This document shows positions 27,758 through 36,276 of a stretch of DNA of 64,000 nt, piece after piece. The DNA comes from Spartinivicinus marinus. GTDB lineage: Bacteria > Pseudomonadota > Gammaproteobacteria > Pseudomonadales > Zooshikellaceae. The stretch spans positions 4,422,501-4,486,500 of the forward strand of contig NZ_JAPJZK010000001.1 in assembly GCF_026309355.1 (NCBI RefSeq), written 5' to 3'. The stretch's first letter is position 1; every line of letters begins with the position of its first letter. A model generated the notes under the pieces. The model ran no database searches. It was not told the DNA's origin and saw only the letters and a list, made by a program, of their open reading frames with translations. Made by a program: the position numbers and the translations under genes.

Positions 27758-27964
27758 CGTGGCATTCCAAGCGAGTTTTACTTTAAGCCTCAGTATTATG
27801 TTTACAATGCTATATAATAGTACTAATTAAGGTTAGTCGTTTTATTGATAAATTTTAATTGGCACTGTTTACCCTGGTTGAGGTTAAGTATTTTGGGATA
27901 GGTGTTAGGTATATAGTACTACTTCAAGTTATTACACATTCTCTGGATGCACTTATTATAGAAT

Positions 27965-27980
27965 GTTACATTTATGTAAC
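27965..27980. promoter_or_regulatory. Palindromic site GTTACATTTATGTAAC
   Basis: Perfect 7-2-7 inverted repeat, 208 bases upstream of the SUMF1-like operon. Same arms as at 23928 and 28480. Confidence 0.6.
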
Positions 27981-28083
27981 TAATGATGCTATATAGTATA
28001 TGTACGTATAAAAGTGTGTAACCTGTTTCTTGCAAGTGTTCATTGGCTTTACTTGCATTCTTTCTGATAAAGAATGTCACCCT

Positions 28084-28303
28084 TATACCCGTCGCGAATG
28101 ATGTTTAGATTTTGTTATCATCGTTAAGCACTGCGGATAGTGTGAATACAGTTTATGCATGGTGGTATGGATACCAATAATTAGAGCAATGCAGGAGCAG
28201 AGGAGTAATAAACAGTCTTTAACCCTGTTATCTATTATTTATAGTCTCGTAGAGACATCACACCGATGATCTTACCTAAAGAATATTCGCTTCGGTTATA
28301 TAT
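28084..28303. repeat. Divergent copy of the dispersed element (about 220 bp)
   Basis: The left end, TATACCCGTCGCGAATGATG then TTTAGATTTTGTTATCATCG, is matched in inverted form by the right end CGATGATCTTACCTAAAG, AATATTCGCTTCGG and TTATATA. The interior differs from the other copies. It is probably an old or longer variant of the family. Confidence 0.5.
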
Positions 28304-28479
28304 TTTTCTTAATAATTTCTCAACGTTAACTGTTTTGAAGGGTATTGCTATTTATTTAGGAAATGCATATTGGTTATTTATCTAATATTGATAGGTTAAT
28401 AAATAGATTTAAGAAGCTCAAAACTGCTGAAATATTAAGAAATACTTAGCTGAGGGCTATTGACTAGAATATGTAGGAT

Positions 28480-28495
28480 GTTACATTGATGTAAC
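28480..28495. promoter_or_regulatory. Palindromic site GTTACATTGATGTAAC
   Basis: Perfect 7-2-7 inverted repeat, 57 bases before the ATG at 28553, a position suited to control that gene. Confidence 0.62.
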
Positions 28496-28552
28496 GTTTG
28501 GCTGCGAATGTGTAAGTAGAGCATTCTATCAATAATGATTGAGGGGTTGAGT

Positions 28553-28951
28553 ATGAACTTTACTTTAGCGCTTATGGGGCTTGCTATTTATATTTTACTT
28601 TGGGAAAAATTGCCCGACTGGGGAAAGTGGTTTAACTGGATTATAGATCGCTTACCTAAACCATTAGCGTATCTTTATGAGGCTTGGCATTGTCCATATT
28701 GTTTTGGGTTTTGGATTAGTTTATTTTTACACGGAATTACAGGTATTCAAACTATTCCAGATTTGGCAACCATGCCTGTTTATCTAGGAGTGGCTGGTGT
28801 CGCCATTGGCTGGTTTCTTGATGCGTTAGCAACCGCCACATTGATTATGCTAGGGCAACTGTTGCTTAATGCAATTGCGGTTCCTGCAATAAAAGGTCAT
28901 CAAATGACAACTGAATTTCGTTTATCTTTTAAAAACAAAGAAAGCAATTAA
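28553..28951 (+). CDS. Small polytopic membrane protein, unknown (DUF1360-like)
   Basis: A 132-residue protein with three or four hydrophobic helices (about 3-15, 46-60, 68-84, 89-108) and a central Trp/Cys motif WHCPYCFGFWISLFLHG, a pair of cysteines in CPYC spacing facing the membrane edge. This is reminiscent of DUF1360 proteins but not certain. The ATG at 28553 is preferred because GAGGGG sits six bases before it; an ATG at 28535 overlaps that site. A GTTACAT palindrome lies just upstream. Confidence 0.65.
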   Translation: MNFTLALMGLAIYILLWEKLPDWGKWFNWIIDRLPKPLAYLYEAWHCPYCFGFWISLFLHGITGIQTIPDLATMPVYLGVAGVAIGWFLDALATATLIMLGQLLLNAIAVPAIKGHQMTTEFRLSFKNKESN

Positions 28952-29675
28952 CAGTCATCCCAACCACCTTTTATTTATAATCACATGGAGGTATTTATAG
29001 TCGCATGGAGGCAAGTCTATTCAGCATAAGGAGTTTGCAATTACCAAGCAGCTACTGCACTCTTAAGCGTTGTGTGTTTCTTATGCACTGAGGCTGTCAC
29101 AACGTCTTTATGCGTTGTCCTATTTCTTGAATCTTTAGTTATGATCTCATGCAAACAATACAAAAAAACCTTTGGCTCTGAGCATATAAGTCAAGTATGT
29201 GCTTTTGGTAATAGTTGGTTGAAAAGCGATCTATCTGTAGGGTGATCAACTGTATCTGAGTAAATTGAGTGTTATATAGTCAACTAGTATATCTATAATG
29301 AATATGTTTATGCGCTGTGGAAATATGAAAAATAGAAAGTAGATTTACTGAATAAAAGTTGCGCAAATAAGGGTGTGTATTCACTACAATAAAGTATAAG
29401 TCGCTTTAAAGCTGATTGCATAATGTTTAAAATCCACTTGTTTCAAAGCTAAGTGATTTGTAGCCACGAATGAAAGCTAAATAATGCTAGTAGGGTCTAC
29501 CTTCTTGTAAGGATTAGGTAGGGGTAAAGTATACTGTTTTGATTGACTAATACTGCGTTGTTGAAACAGAGTAGTAGCAAGTGGCTAATCGCTTTTGAAC
29601 TAAGTAATGACGATGTGCTTTTTGATATTAACTCGCAAGCATGATACGCCATTGTAACATTGGTGTCTATATATA
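28952..29675. other. Long intergenic region, no gene recognised
   Basis: AT-rich with no credible coding frame on either strand. A half-site TGTAACATTGG of the palindrome family is at 29653-29663, just before the TetR gene. A direct repeat CATGGAGG (about 28984 and 29003) is visible. Nothing else was assigned. Confidence 0.4.
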
Positions 29676-30230
29676 ATGTGTAATACACGTCAAAAAATCC
29701 TAGAGGCAGGGGTAAAAGAGCTGGCAGCTAACCCAAATGCCTCGATGGAAGCTATTGCCACATCTGCTGGTGTTAGCAGAATGACTATAAATCGCTACTT
29801 TAGTAATAGAAAAAAGCTATTAGAGAATATAGTCTTATATGTTTTTGAAAAATACCAAATGATACTGGATGAAGCAGTAGAGTTGCACGAAAAGCCTGTA
29901 GAGCAGCTCAAATATTATGTTCACTCCAGTATTGCATTTGGCGACATTGCGACTGTGCTCAAACATCATGCAGACTTTGATGAATCTGAACATGATCCTA
30001 ATACCTGCCAGTTTTCTGATACAAATAAAAAACTTAAGAAAATCATTACGCGTATGCAAAGGTCTAAACAAATTAGGCGAGGTGTACCTGTATTTTGGGT
30101 TCTTCAACTATTGGATTCAATACTTTTTACTTCTTGGGAGTCAATTAAGCAAGGGAGGTCCACAGAGAAGGAGGTGCTATTATTGGCATGGGATAGCTTT
30201 AGCCATGCCGTTCTAAAAGAGGTTGATTGA
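29676..30230 (+). CDS. TetR/AcrR-family transcriptional regulator
   Basis: A 184-residue repressor-type protein. The N-terminal helix-turn-helix (about 1-50) reads ILEAGVKELAANPNASMEAIATSAGVSRMTINRYFSNRKKLLENI, the standard TetR DNA-binding pattern. The C-terminal helical domain (about 60-180) would bind an unknown ligand. No exporter is directly adjacent. The palindromes at 28480 and elsewhere are candidate targets by proximity only; a half-site precedes this gene. Confidence 0.9.
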   Translation: MCNTRQKILEAGVKELAANPNASMEAIATSAGVSRMTINRYFSNRKKLLENIVLYVFEKYQMILDEAVELHEKPVEQLKYYVHSSIAFGDIATVLKHHADFDESEHDPNTCQFSDTNKKLKKIITRMQRSKQIRRGVPVFWVLQLLDSILFTSWESIKQGRSTEKEVLLLAWDSFSHAVLKEVD

Positions 30231-30576
30231 CGTTAATTTTAATGCAAATGATTAAAAATTACCCTTTTGTGATTGATGAGTAAATAATGGGCGTTTATAT
30301 GCGCCCTATTTAGCGAAATATTACTATTAATAACGGTGACTTGAAAAGTGTATTGTGTTACAGGGTTGCAACATTTTAATTGAAGGTAAGTTAGTTTGCA
30401 ATAGCTAAGTGTTAGTGGATAGTTGTTGAATAGCAATTACCTCTTTATTTCCTTTATATCCCTTATGAATAACTTCTAGATTTCGCAATCACTCTTTCTG
30501 ATTGACAAAGATGGTGAGAATAAATATATCAACTGTTATAAAATATACGTACTGATTAAGGCTAATTAAATTTAGT
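30231..30576. other. Intergenic after the TetR gene
   Basis: AT-rich, no credible gene. The repeat element at 30577 follows directly. Confidence 0.4.
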
Positions 30577-30748
30577 TATACTCTTCGCGAATGATTTTTA
30601 GGCTTTGTTACCATCACTTTTCACCCCAGTCATTTAGTTTATCTAAACTCCTGGGGCTTCATCGCTCGGTGGCCTTGCCTAAATAATCCTTCGCTGTGAG
30701 TATATATCACTTTATTTTTACACCTAAAAATGATTCATGAAGGGTATA
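30577..30748 (-). repeat. Dispersed element, second subtype, copy in reverse orientation (172 bp)
   Basis: Ends are TATACTCTTCGCGAATGATT-TTTAGG and CCTAAAAATGATTCATGA-AGGGTATA. Inside are CCCCAGTCATTTAGTTTATC and AAACTCCTGGGGCTTCATCG. Read in reverse, it closely matches the copy at 52219. Its right end abuts the stop codon (30751-30753) of the next minus-strand gene. Confidence 0.75.
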
Positions 30749-30750
30749 TT

Positions 30751-31173
30751 TTAGCTAGCCGACCATTGACAACCATTTTCGGAAATAGCCTGGTAATCTT
30801 CTTCAAAACTGTAAACTTTCCCATCCTTTTTTCTGATATATTTAAAATCGTGAATTAATGCGCCTTGGCTTACTAATATATATTTCCCACCTGTGCCACC
30901 ACTGGTTACTTCTTCCCATTCATTTGTAAATTCTAGAGGCCTTCCAACCGATATTTCTTTAGTTTCTTCTTTTGTATTTCTGACAAGTATTTTTCCGCTT
31001 CCCTTTTGGTATGAAACATAGCCAAATTTTTCGTTACCCATAGGGAAGTTAAATTGAAGCTTAATAGAGTTGTGTAAACCAACTGATTTGAGACACCTGA
31101 ATTCAGATTCATCTGCTATAACATTAAGAGAGGAGACAATAGTTAAATACACGAGCCAAGAAATATTTTTCAT
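30751..31173 (-). CDS. Small secreted protein, unknown
   Basis: A 140-residue precursor (ATG at 31173, signal peptide about 1-21, cleavage after NVIA). The mature part is rich in Lys, Glu and Gly with two Cys, one near each end (EFRCLKS, NGCQWS), likely a disulphide pair. FEEDYQAISENGCQW near the end and EWEEVTSGGTGGKYILV give no known domain. It is one of four small exported proteins in this stretch. The stop lies just two bases beyond the repeat at 30748. Confidence 0.65.
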   Translation of the reverse strand: MKNISWLVYLTIVSSLNVIADESEFRCLKSVGLHNSIKLQFNFPMGNEKFGYVSYQKGSGKILVRNTKEETKEISVGRPLEFTNEWEEVTSGGTGGKYILVSQGALIHDFKYIRKKDGKVYSFEEDYQAISENGCQWSAS

Positions 31174-31260
31174 TGATTTCACTCAAAATAGTTTGAGATA
31201 TGTTAGATTTTTTTGTGGTATATAGCGGTGATTATGTTTTGGTTGCTTTGTTAGCATTTG

Positions 31261-31520
31261 TTACTCTACTCGACCACCAAATTCGATATTTTCAACTCTA
31301 CCTTTATGAAAAATAATCACCTTTAAAAACTTGCTTTGTTTATATCTGTAGTTTCTTGGTGAAATGTTTCTTTTAGTATGGGGTGACCACATAACAGTAC
31401 AACTTTAGCCTTTGTGTAGCCTGATGTGATAGGTTTGCCATCACAACGCATACCAACAGCGTAGCTGTTAGCATAAATAAAAGAAAGAATAATCAATATT
31501 AAAAGGTTGTTTAATTTCAT
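31261..31520 (-). pseudogene. DUF2845 secreted protein, single-base frameshift
   Basis: From ATG 31520 the frame has a signal peptide and MRCDGKPITSGYTKAKV with LLCGHP, the DUF2845 opening, but stops after NKASF. The next frame continues at once with LKVIIFHKGRVENIEFGGRV, the matching DUF2845 C-terminus, ending with TAA at 31261-31263. The join falls in a run of five T (31325-31329 on the plus strand as A); one extra T restores the full frame. Either a real mutation or a sequencing error in a homopolymer. Confidence 0.75.
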
Positions 31521-31564
31521 CCTATACACTTTTATATGATATTATAGACTTCTTTAATTCTGTG

Positions 31565-31927
31565 TTACTTTGCCTGCTTTTTATTCTTACAGCTATAGGT
31601 GTTTGAAACTGTAGCTGACTTCATGGTTATTAATACATGCTTATCTAAAGCCGTGTAGGTTGCAGCCTCTGTAGTGATAACTGCATTCTCAAGATGTATT
31701 TTTACATCGTCTGTAAACCTGATTTTTGTCTCATCAGTACGTTCTGAGTGCTTGCTTGTAATTTCTTTTACGCGATCAACTCTTAGCTTCACATTTCCAC
31801 TATACTGAGTGGTGCAGTCAGATTCAGACCAGCGGGTTTGATCTGCAGTAATGTTTATTTCAGCGCTAGCATATGTTGTGGTTAATGTAGTGGCAATTGC
31901 GAATGTTGTAATTAATAATTTTCTCAT
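31565..31927 (-). CDS. Small periplasmic protein, OstA-like pattern
   Basis: A 120-residue precursor with a signal peptide (ends TYASA). The mature part has two cysteines (SDCTTQ, YSCKN) and beta-strand-like repeats such as VKLRVDRV, KIHLENAVITTEAATYTA and VLITMKSATVS, which suggest an OstA/LptA-like or repeat-beta fold. No family is assigned with confidence. It probably shares a unit with the DUF2845 gene downstream on the same strand. Confidence 0.55.
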   Translation of the reverse strand: MRKLLITTFAIATTLTTTYASAEINITADQTRWSESDCTTQYSGNVKLRVDRVKEITSKHSERTDETKIRFTDDVKIHLENAVITTEAATYTALDKHVLITMKSATVSNTYSCKNKKQAK

Positions 31928-32018
31928 ATTATAACCTGGCTATTGTTAAAAAAATAAAATATCCTTTGTAAAAAGAAGGGCGCTTTCATTTTTTTAGTAA
32001 TGAAGTGCTTATTTAAAT

Positions 32019-32034
32019 GTTACATTTTGGTAAC
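32019..32034. promoter_or_regulatory. Palindromic site GTTACATTTTGGTAAC
   Basis: GTTAC-N6-GTAAC with one mismatch in the longer arms relative to the 23928/27965/28480 sites. Intergenic between the divergent small secreted protein and lipoprotein genes. Confidence 0.5.
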
Positions 32035-32151
32035 ACTACAGCGAATAGAAAAAACAGAATATAAGGAGTTATACTTATTTTCAGTCTTGGTGTTACTGGT
32101 ATTGAACTTACTATAAGTACTTTTTCTACTATGTGAGTGGTATATATAAAT

Positions 32152-32167
32152 GTTACTGTTTTGTAAT
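32152..32167. promoter_or_regulatory. Degenerate palindrome GTTACTGTTTTGTAAT
   Basis: Same spacing as the GTTAC-N6-GTAAC family with the last base altered. It lies 64 bases before the lipoprotein ATG. Confidence 0.35.
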
Positions 32168-32230
32168 ATTTGGTGTATTTAAATAAAATGATAGCTTTGT
32201 TGATAGTTTGCATGTAGATAGTAAATTAAT

Positions 32231-32740
32231 ATGCTTTCCATTTTTAAAAGAAAATTATGCTACTTCACTTTTATATGCTTGCTGAGTGGTTGTGCAACAT
32301 CAAACTCAGCTATAAAAAAGTTTGTTCGTGATTTTTATGACTCTACGTTATTGACTAGGATAGGGATAGCTTCTGATGAAGAAGTAAAACCATACTTAAG
32401 TAAAGATTTAAGAAAGCTTTTTATTGATGCAAAAATTCGGCAAGAGCAGTTTATTAAACAACAGCCAAATCTTAAACCTGATTTAGTTGATACATTGCTT
32501 TTTACTAGCATGCCACATGACTTAGCTTATAAAACCTTTATTGAAGAAGTCAGTAAAGTAAACAATATGTATCAGGTAACGGTAAGCTTTCATGCGATAC
32601 AAGAAGATTATAAATGTACTGACAAGTTGTTTATAATTACCAATGAGTTTAATTTTCAGGTTACGGATATTGAGTTGGGGTGTTATGGCCCTAAAAGGCT
32701 AACAGAGCTTCTATTGGATACTATTAGGGATAACCAATAA
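32231..32740 (+). CDS. Lipoprotein, DUF3828-like pattern
   Basis: A 169-residue precursor with lipobox LLSGC (Cys21). The mature part reads FVRDFYDSTLL...VKPYLSKDLRKLFIDAK, a helix-rich opening seen in DUF3828 and related periplasmic lipoproteins, then two later cysteines (YKCTDK, LGCYG) likely bridging. Function unknown. It stands alone with two operator-like palindromes upstream. Confidence 0.65.
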   Translation: MLSIFKRKLCYFTFICLLSGCATSNSAIKKFVRDFYDSTLLTRIGIASDEEVKPYLSKDLRKLFIDAKIRQEQFIKQQPNLKPDLVDTLLFTSMPHDLAYKTFIEEVSKVNNMYQVTVSFHAIQEDYKCTDKLFIITNEFNFQVTDIELGCYGPKRLTELLLDTIRDNQ

Positions 32741-32786
32741 TTATTTTTAGTTAAAGCTAAAAAAACAGAGTTTATAGTTTAGGGTG

Positions 32787-34961
32787 CTAGTAGTTTATTT
32801 TAAATGTAAGGTTTATCATTCTTCCAGGTGCCTTTACAACTCTTCTGTCTAGATTAGATGACTGTGAGAAAACAGTAAAATAGTCTTTATTGAATAAGTT
32901 GTGTATAGCTAAAGTAATACTGGTATTGTTAAGCTGATACCTGCTTAGTAGATCAAATGTAGTAAATGAGTGCACTTCACCTTTAAATTGCTCTCCATTG
33001 CCAATATCGTCTGGAAAGCGGTTGCGCTTGCCAGAGTATAAGGCTTGGAATCTAATTAAAGCATTTTTTATTAGTTTATACTCTACATAGGCAGTTACTT
33101 TTGGAGGGGGAATTCGTTGGCCGGATAAATACTCTGTTCCAGTATCTGTATCTCTTTCACCTTCTAGCCAGGAAAAGGTACCTCCTGTAATCCAGTGTTT
33201 GTTATAGTGGTACTGAGTAGTTAGCTCAAGTCCTTCGATACTTTCAGGTGTTTGTTCTGGTGTTAACAGATCTGTGCCTGGTACGGCAGTGAGTTGCAGT
33301 CCTAAATCAGATGTGCTTCGGTATGCGGTAAATGAGAAACTGAAGTTATCTTGTTTAATACGAATGCCTATTTCGGTACTACGGTTATCCACGGCTTCTA
33401 CATCGATACTATCAAACTCGATTGTATTACTTGTGTTGCGTAATACCCTTCCAACTTCAGGTACATCATAGCCTTCAGATACCCCTGCAAATATATCGGT
33501 AGAATCAGTCAGTTTATAAACTAGACCAATATTGAGTGAGGTTTTCTGAAAAGTCACTTTGCCACCATTAATATGGCCATCAAATACAGTATTGAAGTCA
33601 TCTACTTTTATTTGAGTATGTTCATTACGCAGGCCTGCTCTAGTACTCAGCCGTTTAGTGATATTGCTTTGAAACTGAATAAAGGGTGCATACTGAGTCA
33701 TTGTCATAAAGGGTGTCCAGGTATCGCCTCCTATTGAGCCGGATAGTAGGGTTTGACCAGTTTTATCCCTTAATATATCAATGCCCCAGTCAAGTGATGC
33801 GTGCTGTTTATAAAATAGCGCTGCTAGTGGTGTATTAAAGTCAAATCGCAAACCGTGCTTTCTAGAAGTGATGGTTGATTGTCCAACCATATCAGTGCTA
33901 CGTACCAATGGTGAGTTTTCTATAAATGCTCCAAAAATATTATCATAATCTTGATAATAGGTTTGAGCATGAAATGTACTCCCAAAAATAGCTTGGTGCT
34001 CATAGATTAGATTGAGCACCAGGTTTTTGCTTCCTGGGTCTTCAGTATTACGTTTGGCTGGCGTGCGTACAGCAGTGGCTTTGGTTCTGGAAATGACATC
34101 ACCGCCAACTGTCTCGTATATATCCTCCATAGCGTGTTCATAGTATAAAGCATTGAACGCGACTCGCTGTTGTTGCCAATTATAGGCAAGTTTACTATAA
34201 AGATTTATATTTTTAGACTCTGGTAGCCCTATTGAAGAATTACCTGCAGTCTTAGAGGGAATTCTGTCTCCTTCAGCATCAAAAAAACCATCAACTTGTT
34301 CATAAAAGGCTGATGCGAAAAAACTCAGATTATTGACACTGCCTTTTAAGGATTGTACTAAGCTTGCACTGCCACTATTTTTGGTATGGGCTAAAGCAGC
34401 ACTTTTGGCCAATTCGGAGCTTAATACTATATCGCTGTCTTGCTCTGTATCTTTGGTAATGTAATTAATGGTACCACCAGAACTCCCTACGCCATATAAC
34501 GTATTCGCCCCATGCATTACTTCGATGGACTGCAGAACAGAAGCATCTAAAGAACGTAAAGCCTGGTCGCCAGTACGTAAAGGTGTATCAATCGGAACCC
34601 CATTAATCAATATTGCCATTTTTCTTCCATGTATAGTAGTAGAGCGATTGAATGCAGTCATAGTGGAAGGGGATAAACTCGGTACATAGCTGCTTAAAAT
34701 AAAACCGAGGTCATTAAAAATAGCGCGTTGTTTATCAATTGACTCTTGGTTAATGATGGTAAATGTGCCAGGAATAGTGCTATCTGATTCAGGCAAACGA
34801 GAATGTACCTTAATGGTTAATAACTCTTCCAGGCTTAGCCCAAATAAATCATCTGCTGAGTTTAATGCTTGTTCTGCAGTAGCTTTTTCGATAGCTAATG
34901 AATAGAGAATGCTGTAAGCAATAATCTGTTTTGTATTAATTTTCTTGAAATTGCACAACAT
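32787..34961 (-). CDS. TonB-dependent outer-membrane receptor
   Basis: A 724-residue receptor. An N-terminal signal region is followed by the DLFGLSLEELLTIKVHSR segment, a plug (about 40-160: TFTIINQESIDKQ, IHGRKMAILINGVPID, IEVMHGANTLYGVGSSGGTINYITK) and a long 22-strand-type barrel ending in INLTFKINY with the terminal aromatic residue. It imports a siderophore, cobalamin, heme or a glycan using TonB energy. No Fur box was found upstream, and a ligand cannot be named. Confidence 0.93.
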   Translation of the reverse strand: MLCNFKKINTKQIIAYSILYSLAIEKATAEQALNSADDLFGLSLEELLTIKVHSRLPESDSTIPGTFTIINQESIDKQRAIFNDLGFILSSYVPSLSPSTMTAFNRSTTIHGRKMAILINGVPIDTPLRTGDQALRSLDASVLQSIEVMHGANTLYGVGSSGGTINYITKDTEQDSDIVLSSELAKSAALAHTKNSGSASLVQSLKGSVNNLSFFASAFYEQVDGFFDAEGDRIPSKTAGNSSIGLPESKNINLYSKLAYNWQQQRVAFNALYYEHAMEDIYETVGGDVISRTKATAVRTPAKRNTEDPGSKNLVLNLIYEHQAIFGSTFHAQTYYQDYDNIFGAFIENSPLVRSTDMVGQSTITSRKHGLRFDFNTPLAALFYKQHASLDWGIDILRDKTGQTLLSGSIGGDTWTPFMTMTQYAPFIQFQSNITKRLSTRAGLRNEHTQIKVDDFNTVFDGHINGGKVTFQKTSLNIGLVYKLTDSTDIFAGVSEGYDVPEVGRVLRNTSNTIEFDSIDVEAVDNRSTEIGIRIKQDNFSFSFTAYRSTSDLGLQLTAVPGTDLLTPEQTPESIEGLELTTQYHYNKHWITGGTFSWLEGERDTDTGTEYLSGQRIPPPKVTAYVEYKLIKNALIRFQALYSGKRNRFPDDIGNGEQFKGEVHSFTTFDLLSRYQLNNTSITLAIHNLFNKDYFTVFSQSSNLDRRVVKAPGRMINLTFKINY

Positions 34962-35142
34962 AAGTCATTATTGTAAGTCTTGTAACAGACTTTGTCCCCA
35001 CGATCCTAAAATATATCTACACTATAGTTGCTATAAGCTTTTATTCTAGTTATATGCAAGCTTTGTTTATAGTTGCTGGGAATGGGGTGATGTATTAATA
35101 TTGCTAATTGCTGTTAAGTAGGGAATACAATAGTCAATGCTA

Positions 35143-35919
35143 CTAATATTTATCAAATAGCTGCTGGTATTGTTTTGACTCTCTTATGCTAGCTATTTCA
35201 TTCCATATTTTGTGTGCGAGTGTTTTATTTTCTCTATAGAACTTGTGAGAAAAAAGTAAATAATAATTTTTGCTTTTAACTGGTGGTGTGATCATGCGGA
35301 TATCTTGAAATTCATTTGGGTATGAATGCAGCTGGCTCTGAATGTTTGCTTCTAAGTCAACAACTGCATGAATCCGCTTTCGTTTTAACATACGTAAACT
35401 GACTAATGAACCGTTAGTTTCTATGATATTTTTTATACCTTTACTTTCTAAGTCAGTAATTATTGAATAGCCTCTTGTTACACCAATATACTTATTGAAT
35501 AGGTCTTCAATTGATTCAATATCCGATGCTTGAGTGGTGAAAATAGAGTAACTTTGTGTATTGTTTCGTTTGGATGCATCTATTTCTCCATCGGCCATTG
35601 GGTAAACTCCAACTTTCATTCGCTCTTTTTTAAAGCTGGCATCAATTGTTCCATCCATTGTATTTTTTTGTACAGTATATAAACACCTCTTCCAGGGCAT
35701 TTTGACAAACACAAAATTAAGTGTCAGTCGATGTCCAGCTGCTCGGATCACTTCAATGGTTATCCCTGGCTTTTCAGTTAAGTGATTGCCCATATTAAAA
35801 GGTGGATTGGGTTCTATGTTATAAGTTAGGCGAATTGTCGTGGATGATGCTTGTACAACAACCATATTTGATAGTAGAACTACTATCAAAAATAACCTGA
35901 GCATTAAGTGACTTATCAT
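35143..35919 (-). CDS. Periplasmic solute-binding-like protein (SBP_bac_3 type)
   Basis: A 258-residue precursor with a signal peptide (ends VVVQASS). The opening LTYNIEPNPPFNMGNHLTEK, GITIEVIRAAGHRL and MPWKRCLYTVQ matches family-3 SBPs. It stands just upstream of the TonB receptor on the same strand but with a 181-base gap, so it is probably an independent transcript. No transporter partner. It belongs with the orphans at 600 and 22336. Confidence 0.78.
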   Translation of the reverse strand: MISHLMLRLFLIVVLLSNMVVVQASSTTIRLTYNIEPNPPFNMGNHLTEKPGITIEVIRAAGHRLTLNFVFVKMPWKRCLYTVQKNTMDGTIDASFKKERMKVGVYPMADGEIDASKRNNTQSYSIFTTQASDIESIEDLFNKYIGVTRGYSIITDLESKGIKNIIETNGSLVSLRMLKRKRIHAVVDLEANIQSQLHSYPNEFQDIRMITPPVKSKNYYLLFSHKFYRENKTLAHKIWNEIASIRESKQYQQLFDKY

Positions 35920-36061
35920 GCTACTGCAACTTTTTTGGTTTGCAACACAGCTAGCTAAATGTAAGGGTTATCTTACTTGCTGCTTACTATGAGAATAGTC
36001 TTCTAAAAATTATTCGTAAAATTAACAGTTCCTCTTAGTTGTACTACTAGTGACTACCTAA

Positions 36062-36250
36062 ATAGAGTTCAAACCACGTTCTGGAGGTTTTTTGGGTACC
36101 CAAGAAGTGGAAGTCAGCTTTATACCAACACCGACAGTTACCCATGTATTATTAGAAACTGACAAAGCATTTTGTGGTGATTAGTACAAAAGTTTAATGT
36201 GGGAAGATAGTACATCGGTATCTGAGTTGGTTAAACAAATCCAGCAATAA
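36062..36250 (+). pseudogene. Decayed C-terminal fragment, possibly Spo0M-like
   Basis: One plus-strand frame reads IEFKPRSGGFLGTQEVEVSF, IPTPTVTHVLLETDKAFCGD, an in-frame TAG, then YKSLMWEDSTSVSELVKQIQQ and TAA at 36248-36250. The end pattern resembles the tail of SpoOM-type proteins. A start is missing because a stop lies at 36059-36061. This is a coding relic, not a live gene; the family is uncertain. Confidence 0.4.
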
Positions 36251-36276
36251 TAGATAAAAAATGGGAAGGTTCTGTA

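Larger units (their letters stand above)
27758..28552. other. Intergenic region with two palindromes and a repeat element
   Basis: It holds the two GTTACAT palindromes (27965, 28480) and a divergent copy of the dispersed repeat (28084-28303). No gene was recognised. A GAGGGG ribosome-binding site for the next gene lies at 28541-28546. Confidence 0.5.

Noticed and set aside
34962-35142. Possible Fur box before the TonB receptor
   Set aside because: No AATGATAAT-type repeat could be matched.
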